A DNA stretch of 64,000 nt from the NCBI GenBank assembly GCA_964348085.1, contig CAYGBI010000003.1, forward strand, positions 29,078 to 93,077, given 5' to 3'. The translations under genes and the position numbers were made by a program. How positions within the stretch are numbered: the first letter of the stretch is position 1; every line of letters starts with the position of its first letter. Source of the DNA: VXYL01 sp964348085. Its GTDB lineage: Bacteria; Pseudomonadota; Gammaproteobacteria; Pseudomonadales; Azotimanducaceae. Below the pieces are notes generated by a model, which did no database searches, was not told the DNA's origin, and was given only the letters and a program-made list of their open reading frames with translations. This document shows positions 51,723 through 61,153 of the stretch, piece after piece.

Positions 51723-52544
51723 ATGACACCCTTGGTCAACATTGCGTTGCGCGCCGCGCGCCGGGCGGGGCGCATCATCCTGCCGGCGATGGATCGCGTC
51801 GATGCGTTGACGATCGAACTGAAAGGGCGCAACGACTTGGTCACGGAGATTGATCGGCAAGCCGAAGACGCCATCGTCGACACCATCCACAAGGTGTATC
51901 CGTACCACGGCGTGCTCGGCGAAGAGCGCGGTCGGCGGGAGACCGAAGGCAGGGAGTTCACGTGGATCATCGATCCGCTCGACGGCACCACCAACTTCCT
52001 GCACGGCATTCCACATTTCTGTACCGCCATCGGCGTCGCCAGGGGCACGACACTGCTGCACGGCGTCGTGGTCGATCATGTGCGCAACGAGGTGTTCAGC
52101 GCCAGCCGCGGCGAGGGAGCGCTCTTGAACGGTCGGCGCATTCGCGTCGCCCAGCGCGACGGCATCGACGACGCGATCATCGCCGGGGGGCTGCCGTTCC
52201 ATACCGTCGCCAGCCACTTGGAGGCGTACGGCGATGTGCTCATGCATTTCATGCGACGCTGCCGCACCTTGCGTCGCCAAGGCGCCGCGGCCCTCGATCT
52301 CGCCTATGTCGCGGCGGGCCGCGTGGACGGCTTCTTGGAACTCGGCCTCAAACCTTGGGACATGGCTGCGAGCACGGTAATCGTCAGAGAAGCCGGCGGT
52401 TTCGTCGGCGATGTGGCCGGCGGCGACCGCTTCATGGACACCGGCAATATCGTGGCCGCCAATCCGCGGCTGTTCCGCGAGGTGTTGCGCGCCGTACGCG
52501 CCAGCGTGGCGAAGGTGGGCGATGCGACGCTGGCGCTCGGGTGA
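51723..52544 (+). CDS. suhB: Inositol-1-monophosphatase family protein SuhB
   Basis: SuhB is a Mg-dependent phosphatase fold protein that also acts in rRNA antitermination. The 273-residue protein has the motifs GEERG (metal-binding Glu), WIIDPLDGTTNFLHGIPHFC (about residues 81-100) and KPWDMAASTVIVREAGGFVG. NDLVTEIDRQAEDAIVDTI precedes them. Length and context next to trmJ are standard. It is followed after 28 bp by a lipoprotein gene on the same strand. Confidence 0.95.
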   Translation: MTPLVNIALRAARRAGRIILPAMDRVDALTIELKGRNDLVTEIDRQAEDAIVDTIHKVYPYHGVLGEERGRRETEGREFTWIIDPLDGTTNFLHGIPHFCTAIGVARGTTLLHGVVVDHVRNEVFSASRGEGALLNGRRIRVAQRDGIDDAIIAGGLPFHTVASHLEAYGDVLMHFMRRCRTLRRQGAAALDLAYVAAGRVDGFLELGLKPWDMAASTVIVREAGGFVGDVAGGDRFMDTGNIVAANPRLFREVLRAVRASVAKVGDATLALG

Positions 52545-52572
52545 ACCAAACCTACGCGAAAGGAGTCTACTG

Positions 52573-54477
52573 ATGGTGATGGAGTCGCTCGTTTGCCGCC
52601 AACACCGAGAGACCGAGGCATCGATGCCGCTGGATTCCAAGGTCAGCGTTCTTGCCCGTACGAGCGCGACGGGTTCGCGTTGTCTCGCGCTGGCCCTGCG
52701 AGCCAGCGCCGTCGTCCTCGCAGTCGCGGTCGCCGGATGCGGAGGCGGCGGAAGTTCCGCGCCGGCCAACATCGCGCCGGTCGTAGCCGCCATCGCCGAC
52801 CAGACACTGACGACCGGGGACTCGACGCGGGTGACCGTGTCGGTTTCCGACCGAGACTCCGGCGATCGACACACCATCCGCGCGACGACCAGCGCCAGCG
52901 ACGTAGCGACCGTCTCCGTCGTCGGCATGACGGTCACCGTTACTGGAATCGATGCCGGCACCGCCACCATCACCGTCACCGCCACCGACTCGAGCGGCAG
53001 CAACAACGCCACCTCGGCGGCAGTGACCTTTACGGTCACCGTCGAGCCAAGCTGGGTGGCGGGGGTGTTCCAAGACGCCTCGCTGTACAAGGACTTCTGC
53101 GCCACGCCGCGCAGCGACCCCGACTACGACGACATGCAGGGCACCCCGCTCGACGAGAACAATTGGCTGCGGTCATGGAGCAACGACACCTACCTTTGGT
53201 ACGACGAAATCGATGACGTCGACCCAGCGTGCTGCGCTACCCCCGACTACTTCGACTTGTTGAAGACGGAAGCGCGGACGCCGTCTGGGCGGCCGAAAGA
53301 CCGCTTCCACTTCACCTATGACACGGAAGTATGGCGCGCCTTGTCGCAGTCCGGCGTCGAGGCCGGCTACGGGGCTGAGTTCGTCGTGCTGCAGTCGCGG
53401 CCTCCGCGCGACATACGCGTGGCCTTCACCGAGCCGAACTCGCCGGCTACCAGCGAAGGCGTGGCGCTCGTCCGGGGCACGAGGATCCTCGCCATCGACG
53501 GCGTGGACGCTGTCAACGGGAGCGACGTCGACACCTTGAACGCGGGCTTGCGGCCCAACGACGACGAAAGCCACGAGTTCGTCGTGCGGGACCCGGGCGC
53601 GGAAGACTCGCGCACCGTGACCATGACCGCCACCACCATCACCAAGGATCCGGTGCAGCACGTGCGGGTACTCGACACGGATACCGGGCCGGTGGGCTAC
53701 CTGCTGTTCAACGACCACATCGTCACCGCCGAAAGCCAGTTGATCGACGCGGTGCGAGAATTCTCGGATGCGGGCGTTACGGACCTCGTGTTGGACCTCC
53801 GCTACAACGGCGGCGGCCGACTGAGCATCGCCAACAGCATGGCCGCGATGATCGCCGGAGCATTGTCGTCCGGCAAGGTGTTCGAAGAGTTGCAGTTCAA
53901 CGACAAGCACCGCGTGTTCAACCCGGTGACCGGGCAGCGCCTGCGCCCGTATCTGTTCGCCACGACCGGGCCGGATGACGAGACTCTGCCCGGCTTGAAT
54001 TTGCAGCGCGTGTTCGTGCTCGTCGGGCCGCGCACCTGCTCCGCCAGCGAGTCCATCATCAACGGCCTACGCGGCATCGACGTCGAAGTGGTGCTGATCG
54101 GGGCGACCACATGCGGCAAGCCCTACGGCTTCTACGCTACCGATAACTGCGGCACCACTTACTTCACCATCCAGATCAAGGGTGTGAACGCCAAGGGGTT
54201 CGGCGACTTCACCGACGGCTTCTCGCCCGCCAACGTACCTCAGATCGAAGGTGTCGAGGCTCCCGGGTGCGTCGTCGCCGATGACTTCGACCATCCGCTT
54301 GGCGACCCGGCGGAGGGTCGCTTGCAGGCGGCACTCCGCTACCGCGAGGACGGCAGTTGCCCGGAACTCGTCTCGATGAGCCCATTCGAGACCGTCACCA
54401 AGGGCGTGGCCGGCGCCGGCGGATTGGCCGTGGCGGACGGGCACGGGCGATTGCACGGTCTGAAGATCGTCGACTAG
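52573..54477 (+). CDS. S41-family peptidase lipoprotein with N-terminal Ig-like domain
   Basis: The 634-residue protein starts at ATG 52573, with AAAGGAG 8 bp upstream (alternative ATG 52624). The lipobox is VVLAVAVAGCGGGGSS, giving an outer-membrane lipoprotein. Residues about 65-155 form an Ig-like or cadherin-like domain (TGDSTRVTVSVSDRDSGD, TATITVTATDSS). A PDZ-like region (LVRGTRILAIDGVDAVNG) and the S41 core follow: DLVLDLRYNGGGRLSIANSM, the nucleophile Ser in VGPRTCSASESIINGLRG and the Lys in ATTCGKPYGF. It is probably a periplasmic processing protease; its target is unknown. Confidence 0.87.
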   Translation: MVMESLVCRQHRETEASMPLDSKVSVLARTSATGSRCLALALRASAVVLAVAVAGCGGGGSSAPANIAPVVAAIADQTLTTGDSTRVTVSVSDRDSGDRHTIRATTSASDVATVSVVGMTVTVTGIDAGTATITVTATDSSGSNNATSAAVTFTVTVEPSWVAGVFQDASLYKDFCATPRSDPDYDDMQGTPLDENNWLRSWSNDTYLWYDEIDDVDPACCATPDYFDLLKTEARTPSGRPKDRFHFTYDTEVWRALSQSGVEAGYGAEFVVLQSRPPRDIRVAFTEPNSPATSEGVALVRGTRILAIDGVDAVNGSDVDTLNAGLRPNDDESHEFVVRDPGAEDSRTVTMTATTITKDPVQHVRVLDTDTGPVGYLLFNDHIVTAESQLIDAVREFSDAGVTDLVLDLRYNGGGRLSIANSMAAMIAGALSSGKVFEELQFNDKHRVFNPVTGQRLRPYLFATTGPDDETLPGLNLQRVFVLVGPRTCSASESIINGLRGIDVEVVLIGATTCGKPYGFYATDNCGTTYFTIQIKGVNAKGFGDFTDGFSPANVPQIEGVEAPGCVVADDFDHPLGDPAEGRLQAALRYREDGSCPELVSMSPFETVTKGVAGAGGLAVADGHGRLHGLKIVD

Positions 54478-54529
54478 CCGCAACTCAGGCCAGCCGAGGC
54501 AGCCGAAGAGCGCCGAGGAGAGTGGGAAG

Positions 54530-54901
54530 ATGCGCAGCCGGGTTGCCCTTGGCGCACTGGTGCTAGGCTGTCAGGCAGCGCCCACGGCACATGAGACCGA
54601 TGCCGTCGTCGTTGCACCAGACGCGGCCGGTCGCGCGGAACTGCGTCGCGTCGTCAGCCAAGCCGTGGGCGGACGCCCGGTGACGCTTGCGGACGACGCC
54701 CTTACCCGAGACAGCCAGCTAATCCTCGAAAGAACGCCACGCCAAGGGCCGGAAGGCGTGCGAGTGCCCGGTCGCGACGTAGAGGAACCGGAGCGGTTTC
54801 GGCTAGTGTTGAATAGCGACGGCCAGTGCATGCTCGTCCACTTGAACACGGGCAACCGTCACCCGCTGCGTGACGTGCGCTGCCGAGCAAAGCGCGAATA
54901 A
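54530..54901 (+). CDS. Small putative lipoprotein
   Basis: The 123-residue protein has a short lipoprotein-like start (MRSRVALGALVLGCQAAP, Cys at residue 14), then a charged soluble region with LRRVVSQAVGGRPVTLADDA and the C-terminal LNSDGQCMLVHLNTGNRHPL. GAGG lies upstream of the ATG. It follows the S41 protease on the same strand after 52 bp. The family is not recognised. It may be co-expressed with the protease. Confidence 0.6.
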   Translation: MRSRVALGALVLGCQAAPTAHETDAVVVAPDAAGRAELRRVVSQAVGGRPVTLADDALTRDSQLILERTPRQGPEGVRVPGRDVEEPERFRLVLNSDGQCMLVHLNTGNRHPLRDVRCRAKRE

Positions 54902-54906
54902 GCCAA

Positions 54907-55818
54907 TTACGTCGCCCCTTCCGCGCCCTCCTTTTCCGGCAACGCCAAATCCTGCTTGCTGATGCCCATGGCGAGAAGCACGTTGGCGGCGACGTAAATC
55001 GACGAATAAGTCCCCACGACAACGCCAATGGCAAGCGCCGTGGCGAAGCCGGATATCTGCTCGCCGCCGGCGAACAGCAACGCGGAGAGCACCATCAATG
55101 TGGTCAACGAGGTCACCAACGTGCGCCCCAAGGTCTGGTTCAACGATCGGTTGATGATCTCGGTAGGCGTGCCGCGTCGCATGCTGCGAAAGTTCTCGCG
55201 GATGCGGTCCGAGACGACGATGGTGTCGTTGAGGGAGTAGCCGATCACTGCCAAGAGCGCCGCCAGTTCCGGCAGATTGAAGGTCCACTGGAACACCGAG
55301 AACGCGCCGACGACAATAATCACGTCATGCACCAAGGCAGTCACGGCGCCGACGGCGAACTTGCCGGTGAACCGCCACATGATGTAGACCATCACCGCGA
55401 ACAGCGCCACCAGCAACGCCAAGCCGCCTTTCTCGGTGAGTTCTTGGCCGACCGATGGACCGACGAACTCGGCGCGACGCAGTTCCACCCCATCGAAGGT
55501 CCGGCCGAGTGCCGCTGCGATTTCGGCGCCCAAGTTGGATTGGTCGATGCCCGGCACGGGCGGCATGCGCACCAGCAAGTCCGTCTCCGAGCCGTAGTTC
55601 TGCACCACGCCGTCGGCGAAGCCTTCGGCGACGAGCGCCAGGCGCACCTGCTCCGGGTTCACCGGCATCGGGAAACCGAACTCCACCAACGCGCCGCCGG
55701 TGAAGTCCAAGCCGCGGTGGATGCCCGCGAAGCTCACCGAACCGATCGCGATGACGAGCAACACCGCAGACACGACGGTGGCGACCTTGCGCCAGCCCAT
55801 GAAGTCGAAGGTGGTCAT
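54907..55818 (-). CDS. secF: Protein translocase subunit SecF
   Basis: SecF, with SecD, uses the proton-motive force to help proteins across the inner membrane. The 303-residue protein has six membrane segments, starting VSAVLLVIAIGSVSFAGIHR. GLDFTGGALVEFGF (about residues 35-48) is the SecF signature, and YSLNDTIVVSDRIRENFRSM is the conserved cytoplasmic motif. It starts 1 bp from the secD stop region and is the last gene of the queA-tgt-yajC-secD-secF operon. Confidence 0.97.
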   Translation of the reverse strand: MTTFDFMGWRKVATVVSAVLLVIAIGSVSFAGIHRGLDFTGGALVEFGFPMPVNPEQVRLALVAEGFADGVVQNYGSETDLLVRMPPVPGIDQSNLGAEIAAALGRTFDGVELRRAEFVGPSVGQELTEKGGLALLVALFAVMVYIMWRFTGKFAVGAVTALVHDVIIVVGAFSVFQWTFNLPELAALLAVIGYSLNDTIVVSDRIRENFRSMRRGTPTEIINRSLNQTLGRTLVTSLTTLMVLSALLFAGGEQISGFATALAIGVVVGTYSSIYVAANVLLAMGISKQDLALPEKEGAEGAT

Positions 55819-57758
55819 CAGATCAGCACCCGACTCACCCGCCGCCCGCCGTACACCAAGTGGACGATGGCCCGCGAGCCGAAAATCGCCGTGAACATCG
55901 ACGTCACGATACCGATCGACAGCGTCACCGCGAAGCCCGCCACCGGGCCGCTGCCGATAGCGAGCAGAATGAGCGCGACGAACAAGGTAGTGATGTTGGC
56001 GTCGAGGATGGTCAGGAACGCCCGATCGTAGCCGGCTTGAATGGCTTGCGCCGGCGCGCTCGTTTTCAGCTCCTCCCGTATGCGCGAGAAAATCAGCACG
56101 TTGGCGTCGACGGCCATGCCGACCGTGAGCACGATGCCGGCGATGCCGGGCAAGGTAAGGGTGGCGCCGAGCAAGGACATCACCGCCACGAGAATGACCA
56201 GATTAAGCGTCAGCGAGAGGTTGGCGATGAGGCCGAAGACCTTGTAGTAGACCGCCATGAACACCAGCACCAGCACAAAGCCGACCGCCACGGCCAACAT
56301 GCCGCGCTCGATATTCTCCTCGCCGAGGGACGCGCCGACCGTGCGTTCCTCGACGATGTACATGGGCGCCGCCAAAGCGCCGGCGCGCAGCAGGAAGGCA
56401 AGCTCTTGGGCCTCGCGCAGGGTGAGGCCGGTAATGCGGAAGTTGTAGCCGAGCGCCGCTTGAATGGTGGCCAAGCTGATCACCCGCTTCTCCGCCCGGC
56501 TGCCGTGCGTCTCCACCCGCTCGCCATCGACCTCCTCGACGGTAACGATGGGCTTGTGCTCGATGAAGATGACGGCCATTCGCCGGCCGATATTCGGCGC
56601 CGTCTCGTCATGGAACATGTCGCCGCCCAAACTGTCGAGGCGGATATTCACTTGCGGCAGGCCGGACTCCGGATCGCGACCTTGCACGGCGTTGGTGACC
56701 CGGTCACCGGTCAAGATGATGCGTTTGTTGAGCTTGACGCCGCGGCCCTCGTAGCCCCACTCGTCGATCTCCGACGGGCGGTCGTTGGCGGCGGCCTCTA
56801 AGCGAAACTCCAAGTTGGCGAACTTGTTGATCTTGCGCTTGGCGTCGGCGCTGTCCTGCACCCCGGGCAAGTCGATGACGATGCGCGAACCGCCCAACTT
56901 CTGCACCAACGGCTCGGCGACGCCAAGTTGGTTGATGCGGTTGCGCAAACCGGTCAGGTTCTGCTCGATCGCATTGCTCTCGATCTCGTCGATCATCTCC
57001 TGCTGCACCGTGATGACGAAGCCCGGCCGGCCGGCTACTTCCGCCTCGTCGATCACATAGTCCGGTTGACGGAACTCGTCCTCGATAACGGCGATGGCGC
57101 GAGCCCGTAGATCCGGCGTGACGAAGCCCATGCGGATGGTGTTGCCGACCACGGCGTCGTCCGCGCGCCGATAACGCACACGCTCCTCGCGCAGCAGATC
57201 CTTGATCTTCTCCACCTCGTCGTTCAAGCGTTTGGCGAGCGCCTGCGCCATGTCCACCTGCAGCACGAAGTGGGCGCCGCCCTTGAGGTCGAGGCCGAGC
57301 GCCATCGGCTCGCCGCCGATGTCGCGCAGCCACTTTGGCGTAGTCGAGGCGAGATTGAGCGCGACGACGTATTGGCGTTCATCGCCGGTGGGATTGAGCC
57401 GCTCGCGCAGCAAGGCGCTGGCGCGCAGTTGATCGTCGCTGCTTGCGACCCGGATCAGGCCACCGTCGGCCAAGCGTTCGCTGCCGACAACGGCGATGCC
57501 GTCGCTTGCGAGCGACTCCGTCAAACGACCAAGCAGTGCCTCGTCAACGGGTGCTTCGGCATTGTCTACGGAGATCTGCAGCGCAAAATCAGGTGGAAAT
57601 AGGTTCGGCGCCGCATACAAGCAGCCGATCGCGACGACAAGACCCAATACCACATGCCGCCACGGCGCGATGCGGCCCGGTGCGCTTTTGCGAGAACGCC
57701 CGCCGGAGAACCCGGGAACTCCGAGCAGGCCCTGCCCTACCCCGCTATCTCTTCTCAT
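55818..57758 (-). CDS. secD: Protein translocase subunit SecD
   Basis: The 646-residue protein is the large SecDF subunit. LGLDLKGGAHFVLQVDMAQA (about residues 153-172) is the SecD signature. The large periplasmic domain follows, and six C-terminal helices include VGMAVDANVLIFSRIREELK, with the Asp and Arg conserved in proton transfer. The first 25 or so residues (MRRDSGVGQGLLGVPGFSGG) look non-native, so the true start may be downstream, before WRHVVLGLVVAIGCLYAAPN. It overlaps yajC by 14 bp as annotated. Confidence 0.96.
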   Translation of the reverse strand: MRRDSGVGQGLLGVPGFSGGRSRKSAPGRIAPWRHVVLGLVVAIGCLYAAPNLFPPDFALQISVDNAEAPVDEALLGRLTESLASDGIAVVGSERLADGGLIRVASSDDQLRASALLRERLNPTGDERQYVVALNLASTTPKWLRDIGGEPMALGLDLKGGAHFVLQVDMAQALAKRLNDEVEKIKDLLREERVRYRRADDAVVGNTIRMGFVTPDLRARAIAVIEDEFRQPDYVIDEAEVAGRPGFVITVQQEMIDEIESNAIEQNLTGLRNRINQLGVAEPLVQKLGGSRIVIDLPGVQDSADAKRKINKFANLEFRLEAAANDRPSEIDEWGYEGRGVKLNKRIILTGDRVTNAVQGRDPESGLPQVNIRLDSLGGDMFHDETAPNIGRRMAVIFIEHKPIVTVEEVDGERVETHGSRAEKRVISLATIQAALGYNFRITGLTLREAQELAFLLRAGALAAPMYIVEERTVGASLGEENIERGMLAVAVGFVLVLVFMAVYYKVFGLIANLSLTLNLVILVAVMSLLGATLTLPGIAGIVLTVGMAVDANVLIFSRIREELKTSAPAQAIQAGYDRAFLTILDANITTLFVALILLAIGSGPVAGFAVTLSIGIVTSMFTAIFGSRAIVHLVYGGRRVSRVLI

Positions 57759-58083
57759 CCAGCGACTTCAACGTTCCTTTGGGCAATGTCGCGCCCACCG
57801 ATCCCTTCTGTATACGGATTTCAACGTTGTTGGCGATGCTCACCTTGACGAAATCGTCCTCGACCTTCGTAATTAGGCCTGTGATGCCGCCGGCGGTCAC
57901 CACCTCGTCGCCTTTGGAGAGGCCGGACACGAGCGCTTGGTGTTCCTTGCGTCGCTTGCTCTGCGGTCGGATCATCAGAAAGTACATGATGACAAAGAAA
58001 CCGCCAATAAATAGGACCATGGTCCAAGGACTGGCACCGCCGGCCGGCGCAGCCGCGAACAGCAATTCAGGCAAGTCGTTCAA
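57745..58083 (-). CDS. yajC: Sec translocon accessory complex subunit YajC
   Basis: YajC is a single-span membrane protein associated with SecDF. The 112-residue protein has the membrane segment WTMVLFIGGFFVIMYFLMIR (about residues 20-39). PQSKRRKEHQALVSGLSKGD and EVVTAGGITGLITKVEDDFV follow, the typical YajC cytoplasmic part. It overlaps tgt by 17 bp and secD by 14 bp. Confidence 0.95.
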   Translation of the reverse strand: MNDLPELLFAAAPAGGASPWTMVLFIGGFFVIMYFLMIRPQSKRRKEHQALVSGLSKGDEVVTAGGITGLITKVEDDFVKVSIANNVEIRIQKGSVGATLPKGTLKSLDEKR

Positions 58084-59179
58084 TGTGAGAATCCCAACCG
58101 CTAGTGACGGTGCGTGCGAAGGCCGTGAGCGTACCCGCTTCGATGGCGGCGCGCAATTCCGCCATCAGATCGTGGTAGTAGCGGAGGTTGTGCGCGGTCA
58201 TCAGCACGGCGCCAAGCATCTCGCCGCAGCGAGCCAAGTGGTGCAGATACGCGCGGGAGAAGTGGGCGCAGACGTAGCAGGCGCAGCCCTCGTCAATGGG
58301 CGCGGGATCCGCACGGTATTTGGCGTTGCGGATCTTCACGATTCCATTGGAAGTGAAGAGGTAGCCGTTGCGCGCGTTGCGGGTGGGCAGGACGCAGTCG
58401 AACATGTCTACGCCCTGCATCACACCCCGCACCAAGTCCCCTGGCGTACCAACGCCCATCAGATAGCGTGGCTTGTCCGCCGGCATGGCCGGCGTGATGT
58501 GCGTTAGCACAGCGTCCATCTCTTCCTTGGGTTCGCCGACGGAGAGGCCGCCGATCGCGTAGCCGTCGAAGCCCAACGTCGTCAACGCGTCCAAGCTCGC
58601 CGTGCGCAGGTGGTCGAACATGCCGCCTTGGACGATGCCGAACAACAAGCTTGGGTGATCGCCGTGGCGATCGCGGCCGCGCCGCGCCCATTCCATCGAC
58701 CGGAGCATGGAGGCTTCCGCTTCGGCCTCGGTAGCCGGATAGCCGGTGCATTCGTCGAAGGACATCACCACGTCGGCGGCCAAGTTGTGCTGCACGGCGA
58801 TGGCGCGCTCCGGCGTCAGCTCGACGAGGTCGCCATTGATCGGCGAACGGAAGACAACGCCTTTCGCCGAAACCTTGCGCATCTCCCGCAGACTGAACAC
58901 TTGGTAGCCGCCCGAATCGGTAAGGATCGGCGCCGGCCAGCCCATGAACCCGTGCAGGCCACCGAGTGTGCGCACCAACTCGTCCCCCGGACGCAGCATC
59001 AGGTGAAAGGCGTTGCCGAGCAGTATCCGCGTACCGGCATCGCGGAGCGCCTTCGGCGTCATCGCCTTCACCGTGCCGTAGGTGCCGCAGGGCATGAACA
59101 CCGGCGTCTCCACCGTACCGTGGCGCGTCGTCAACCGGCCTCGGCGCGCGGCGCCATCGGTGGCGAGAACTTGAAACAT
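58067..59179 (-). CDS. tgt: Queuine tRNA-ribosyltransferase
   Basis: Tgt exchanges guanine-34 for preQ1 in tRNAs with GUN anticodons. The 370-residue TIM-barrel enzyme has LTDSGGYQVFSLREMRKVSA (about residues 88-107, with the catalytic Asp) and VMQGVDMFDCVLPTRNARNG (nucleophilic Asp). The zinc site is CACYVCAHFSRAYLHHL, followed by a distal His. Length is typical. It lies 14 bp after queA and overlaps yajC. Confidence 0.97.
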   Translation of the reverse strand: MFQVLATDGAARRGRLTTRHGTVETPVFMPCGTYGTVKAMTPKALRDAGTRILLGNAFHLMLRPGDELVRTLGGLHGFMGWPAPILTDSGGYQVFSLREMRKVSAKGVVFRSPINGDLVELTPERAIAVQHNLAADVVMSFDECTGYPATEAEAEASMLRSMEWARRGRDRHGDHPSLLFGIVQGGMFDHLRTASLDALTTLGFDGYAIGGLSVGEPKEEMDAVLTHITPAMPADKPRYLMGVGTPGDLVRGVMQGVDMFDCVLPTRNARNGYLFTSNGIVKIRNAKYRADPAPIDEGCACYVCAHFSRAYLHHLARCGEMLGAVLMTAHNLRYYHDLMAELRAAIEAGTLTAFARTVTSGWDSHIERLA

Positions 59180-59193
59180 CGACCAGCCCTCGC

Positions 59194-60204
59194 CTAGGTG
59201 GCGTTGCGCTCGCAGAACATCGCGTCGCCGTAGCTGAAGAAACGGTATTCGCGGGCGATGGCCTCCGCGTACGCACGTCGCACCGGTTCGAAGCCGGCGA
59301 AAGCCGACACCAGCATCAGCAGCGTGGACTCCGGCAGGTGGAAGTTGGTGATGAGCGCATCGACCGCTTGGAAGGCGAAACCCGGCGCAATGAAGAGCCG
59401 CGTCTCGCCCCGGTCCCGACCACTCGCCGCAGCCGCTTCCAAGGTGCGCACGACCGTGGTGCCGACGGCGACGACTCGTCCCCGACAGGCAGCGAGCGCC
59501 TCTCGCGTCGGCGCCGGCACCACATAGCGCTCGGGGTGCATGCGCACTTGGCGCAGATCGTCCTCGCGCACCGGCTGGAAGGTGCCGGCGCCGACATGCA
59601 GCGTGACGCGCGCGATGGTCACCCCCTTGTCCTCTATGCGACGCAAGGTCTCGGTGTCGAAATGGAGCCCGGCCGTCGGCGCGGCGACCGCGCCGGGCGT
59701 CTCGGCGTAGACGGTTTGGTAGCGGTCCTCGTCCATGGCCTCGGCAGGCCGGTCGATATACGGCGGCAGCGGAACCGCCCCGTGGCGGTCGAGGACATCG
59801 CTTATGGGCGCCCCGAAATCGAGCACGTAGAAGTCATCCCGTCGCCGAACGACATCGATACGCACGTCCTCCAACGTGAGCGACCGGCCGACCTTCAGCG
59901 GCTTGCTGACGCGCACTTGGCAGAGCGCACGTTGCTCGCCGTCGGTGCGCTCGACGAGAATCTCCGCTCGCCCGCCGGAGTCCTTGCGGGCGAACAGCCG
60001 CGCTTTGACGACGCGGGTGTCGTTGACTACCAGCACGTCATCAGCTTGCAAGAGATCGACCACCGCGTCGAAACGGCGGTGCTGTATCTCGCCTTGGGAG
60101 AGCACCAGGAGGCGACTAGCCGAGCGGCGCGCGAGCGGGTGCTGGGCGATCAACTCGGCCGGCAGATCGAAACGAAAGTCAGCGCGACGCAATGCGTTCG
60201 ACAC
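59194..60204 (-). CDS. queA: S-adenosylmethionine:tRNA ribosyltransferase-isomerase
   Basis: QueA adds the ribosyl group of SAM to preQ1-tRNA, making epoxyqueuosine. The 336-residue protein begins with ADFRFDLPAELIAQHPLARR, then RLLVLSQGEIQHRRF and VVNDTRVVKARLFARKDSGG. AAPTAGLHFD and VTLHVGAGTFQPVREDDLRQ are conserved. NFHLPESTLLMLVSAFAG and YRFFSYGDAMF close the protein, as in other QueA. It is the first gene of the operon with tgt, yajC, secD and secF. Confidence 0.97.
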   Translation of the reverse strand: MSNALRRADFRFDLPAELIAQHPLARRSASRLLVLSQGEIQHRRFDAVVDLLQADDVLVVNDTRVVKARLFARKDSGGRAEILVERTDGEQRALCQVRVSKPLKVGRSLTLEDVRIDVVRRRDDFYVLDFGAPISDVLDRHGAVPLPPYIDRPAEAMDEDRYQTVYAETPGAVAAPTAGLHFDTETLRRIEDKGVTIARVTLHVGAGTFQPVREDDLRQVRMHPERYVVPAPTREALAACRGRVVAVGTTVVRTLEAAAASGRDRGETRLFIAPGFAFQAVDALITNFHLPESTLLMLVSAFAGFEPVRRAYAEAIAREYRFFSYGDAMFCERNAT

Positions 60205-60211
60205 CTCGTTC

Positions 60212-61051
60212 TTAGGTTCCGGAGGCGCGCGTCAAGGCGCCGGGTGGCGTGTCCCCAATAAACGCCGTCACTTGGCCGTCGCGCTGGGCAGACACCGAGG
60301 GTTTCGGCTCGCCCCGATAGATCACTCTGCCGTTGCCGTCAACGCGGGCGTCGAGACGATGTTCGGCCCACACCAGCGCTTGGCCGGCGCCGGTCACATC
60401 GACGTCGGCCGACGACGAACGCAGATCGCTGCCCCGGTAGGCGCCAGAACCGCCAACGCTGAGCAGGACATCCTCCGCTTCGCCGGCAACGGAGACACTG
60501 CCCGAACCGCCGACATCGCAGCGCAACACCTGCGCTTGAACGCCACTCGCGAAGACTCTGCCGGCGCCATCCACCTCGATGGCCACGAGCGCGCTGGCGA
60601 CGTTTGCCGCATCGACTACGCCTGCGCCCGACACGGCGAGCGTCAACGCCCCGGGGCTGCTGACATCCCGCACCGCCACCGAGCCGACGCTCGACACGCG
60701 CACGCCGTTCAACACCGGCATCGAAACGCGAAACTCGATCGGCCGGGTGGCCCGTATGCCGTCGATGGGATCCACATCGCGGCCAAGAATCAGACGCTCG
60801 CCCTCTTGGGCCACGACCACAGACGGCAATATGTTGTCCTCGGCGGAAACGAATACGGCGAAGTCGCCGGGCGTGACGGTCACCTCGCCCTCGCTGATCA
60901 AGGCCACCGACGTGAACCCCGCCGCTGGATATCGCTTGAGCGCCAACTCGCCGGAACCTTCGCTGGTGAAACAACCGGCAAGGGCCACGGCAAGCGCGAC
61001 CGTCGCGAGGGTCCTGCCGGCGACGAGGGGACAAGTGTCGGGTGCATTCAT
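60212..61051 (-). CDS. Head-GIN-domain (DUF2807) putative lipoprotein
   Basis: The 279-residue protein starts at ATG 61051 (MNAPDTCPLVAGRTLATVAL), with a lipoprotein signal ending VALAGCFTSEGSGE. The rest is a right-handed beta-helix of the DUF2807 type with many short strands: RVSSVGSVAVRDVSSPGAL, GAGVVDAANVASALVAIEVD and DVGGSGSVSVAGEAEDVLLS. The domain is thought to be an adhesin-like or auto-transporter-like fold, function unknown. It is just upstream of queA (7 bp) and may share its transcript. Confidence 0.8.
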   Translation of the reverse strand: MNAPDTCPLVAGRTLATVALAVALAGCFTSEGSGELALKRYPAAGFTSVALISEGEVTVTPGDFAVFVSAEDNILPSVVVAQEGERLILGRDVDPIDGIRATRPIEFRVSMPVLNGVRVSSVGSVAVRDVSSPGALTLAVSGAGVVDAANVASALVAIEVDGAGRVFASGVQAQVLRCDVGGSGSVSVAGEAEDVLLSVGGSGAYRGSDLRSSSADVDVTGAGQALVWAEHRLDARVDGNGRVIYRGEPKPSVSAQRDGQVTAFIGDTPPGALTRASGT

Positions 61052-61153
61052 GTGCGGGCAGTTTGGACGAAAATCGCCTCGATGCAACCTTGACTCGCAC
61101 GAAGATTGGCGCAGAATGTCCGCCCTCGCCAAAACTCTGCGGCTATGCGGAAC

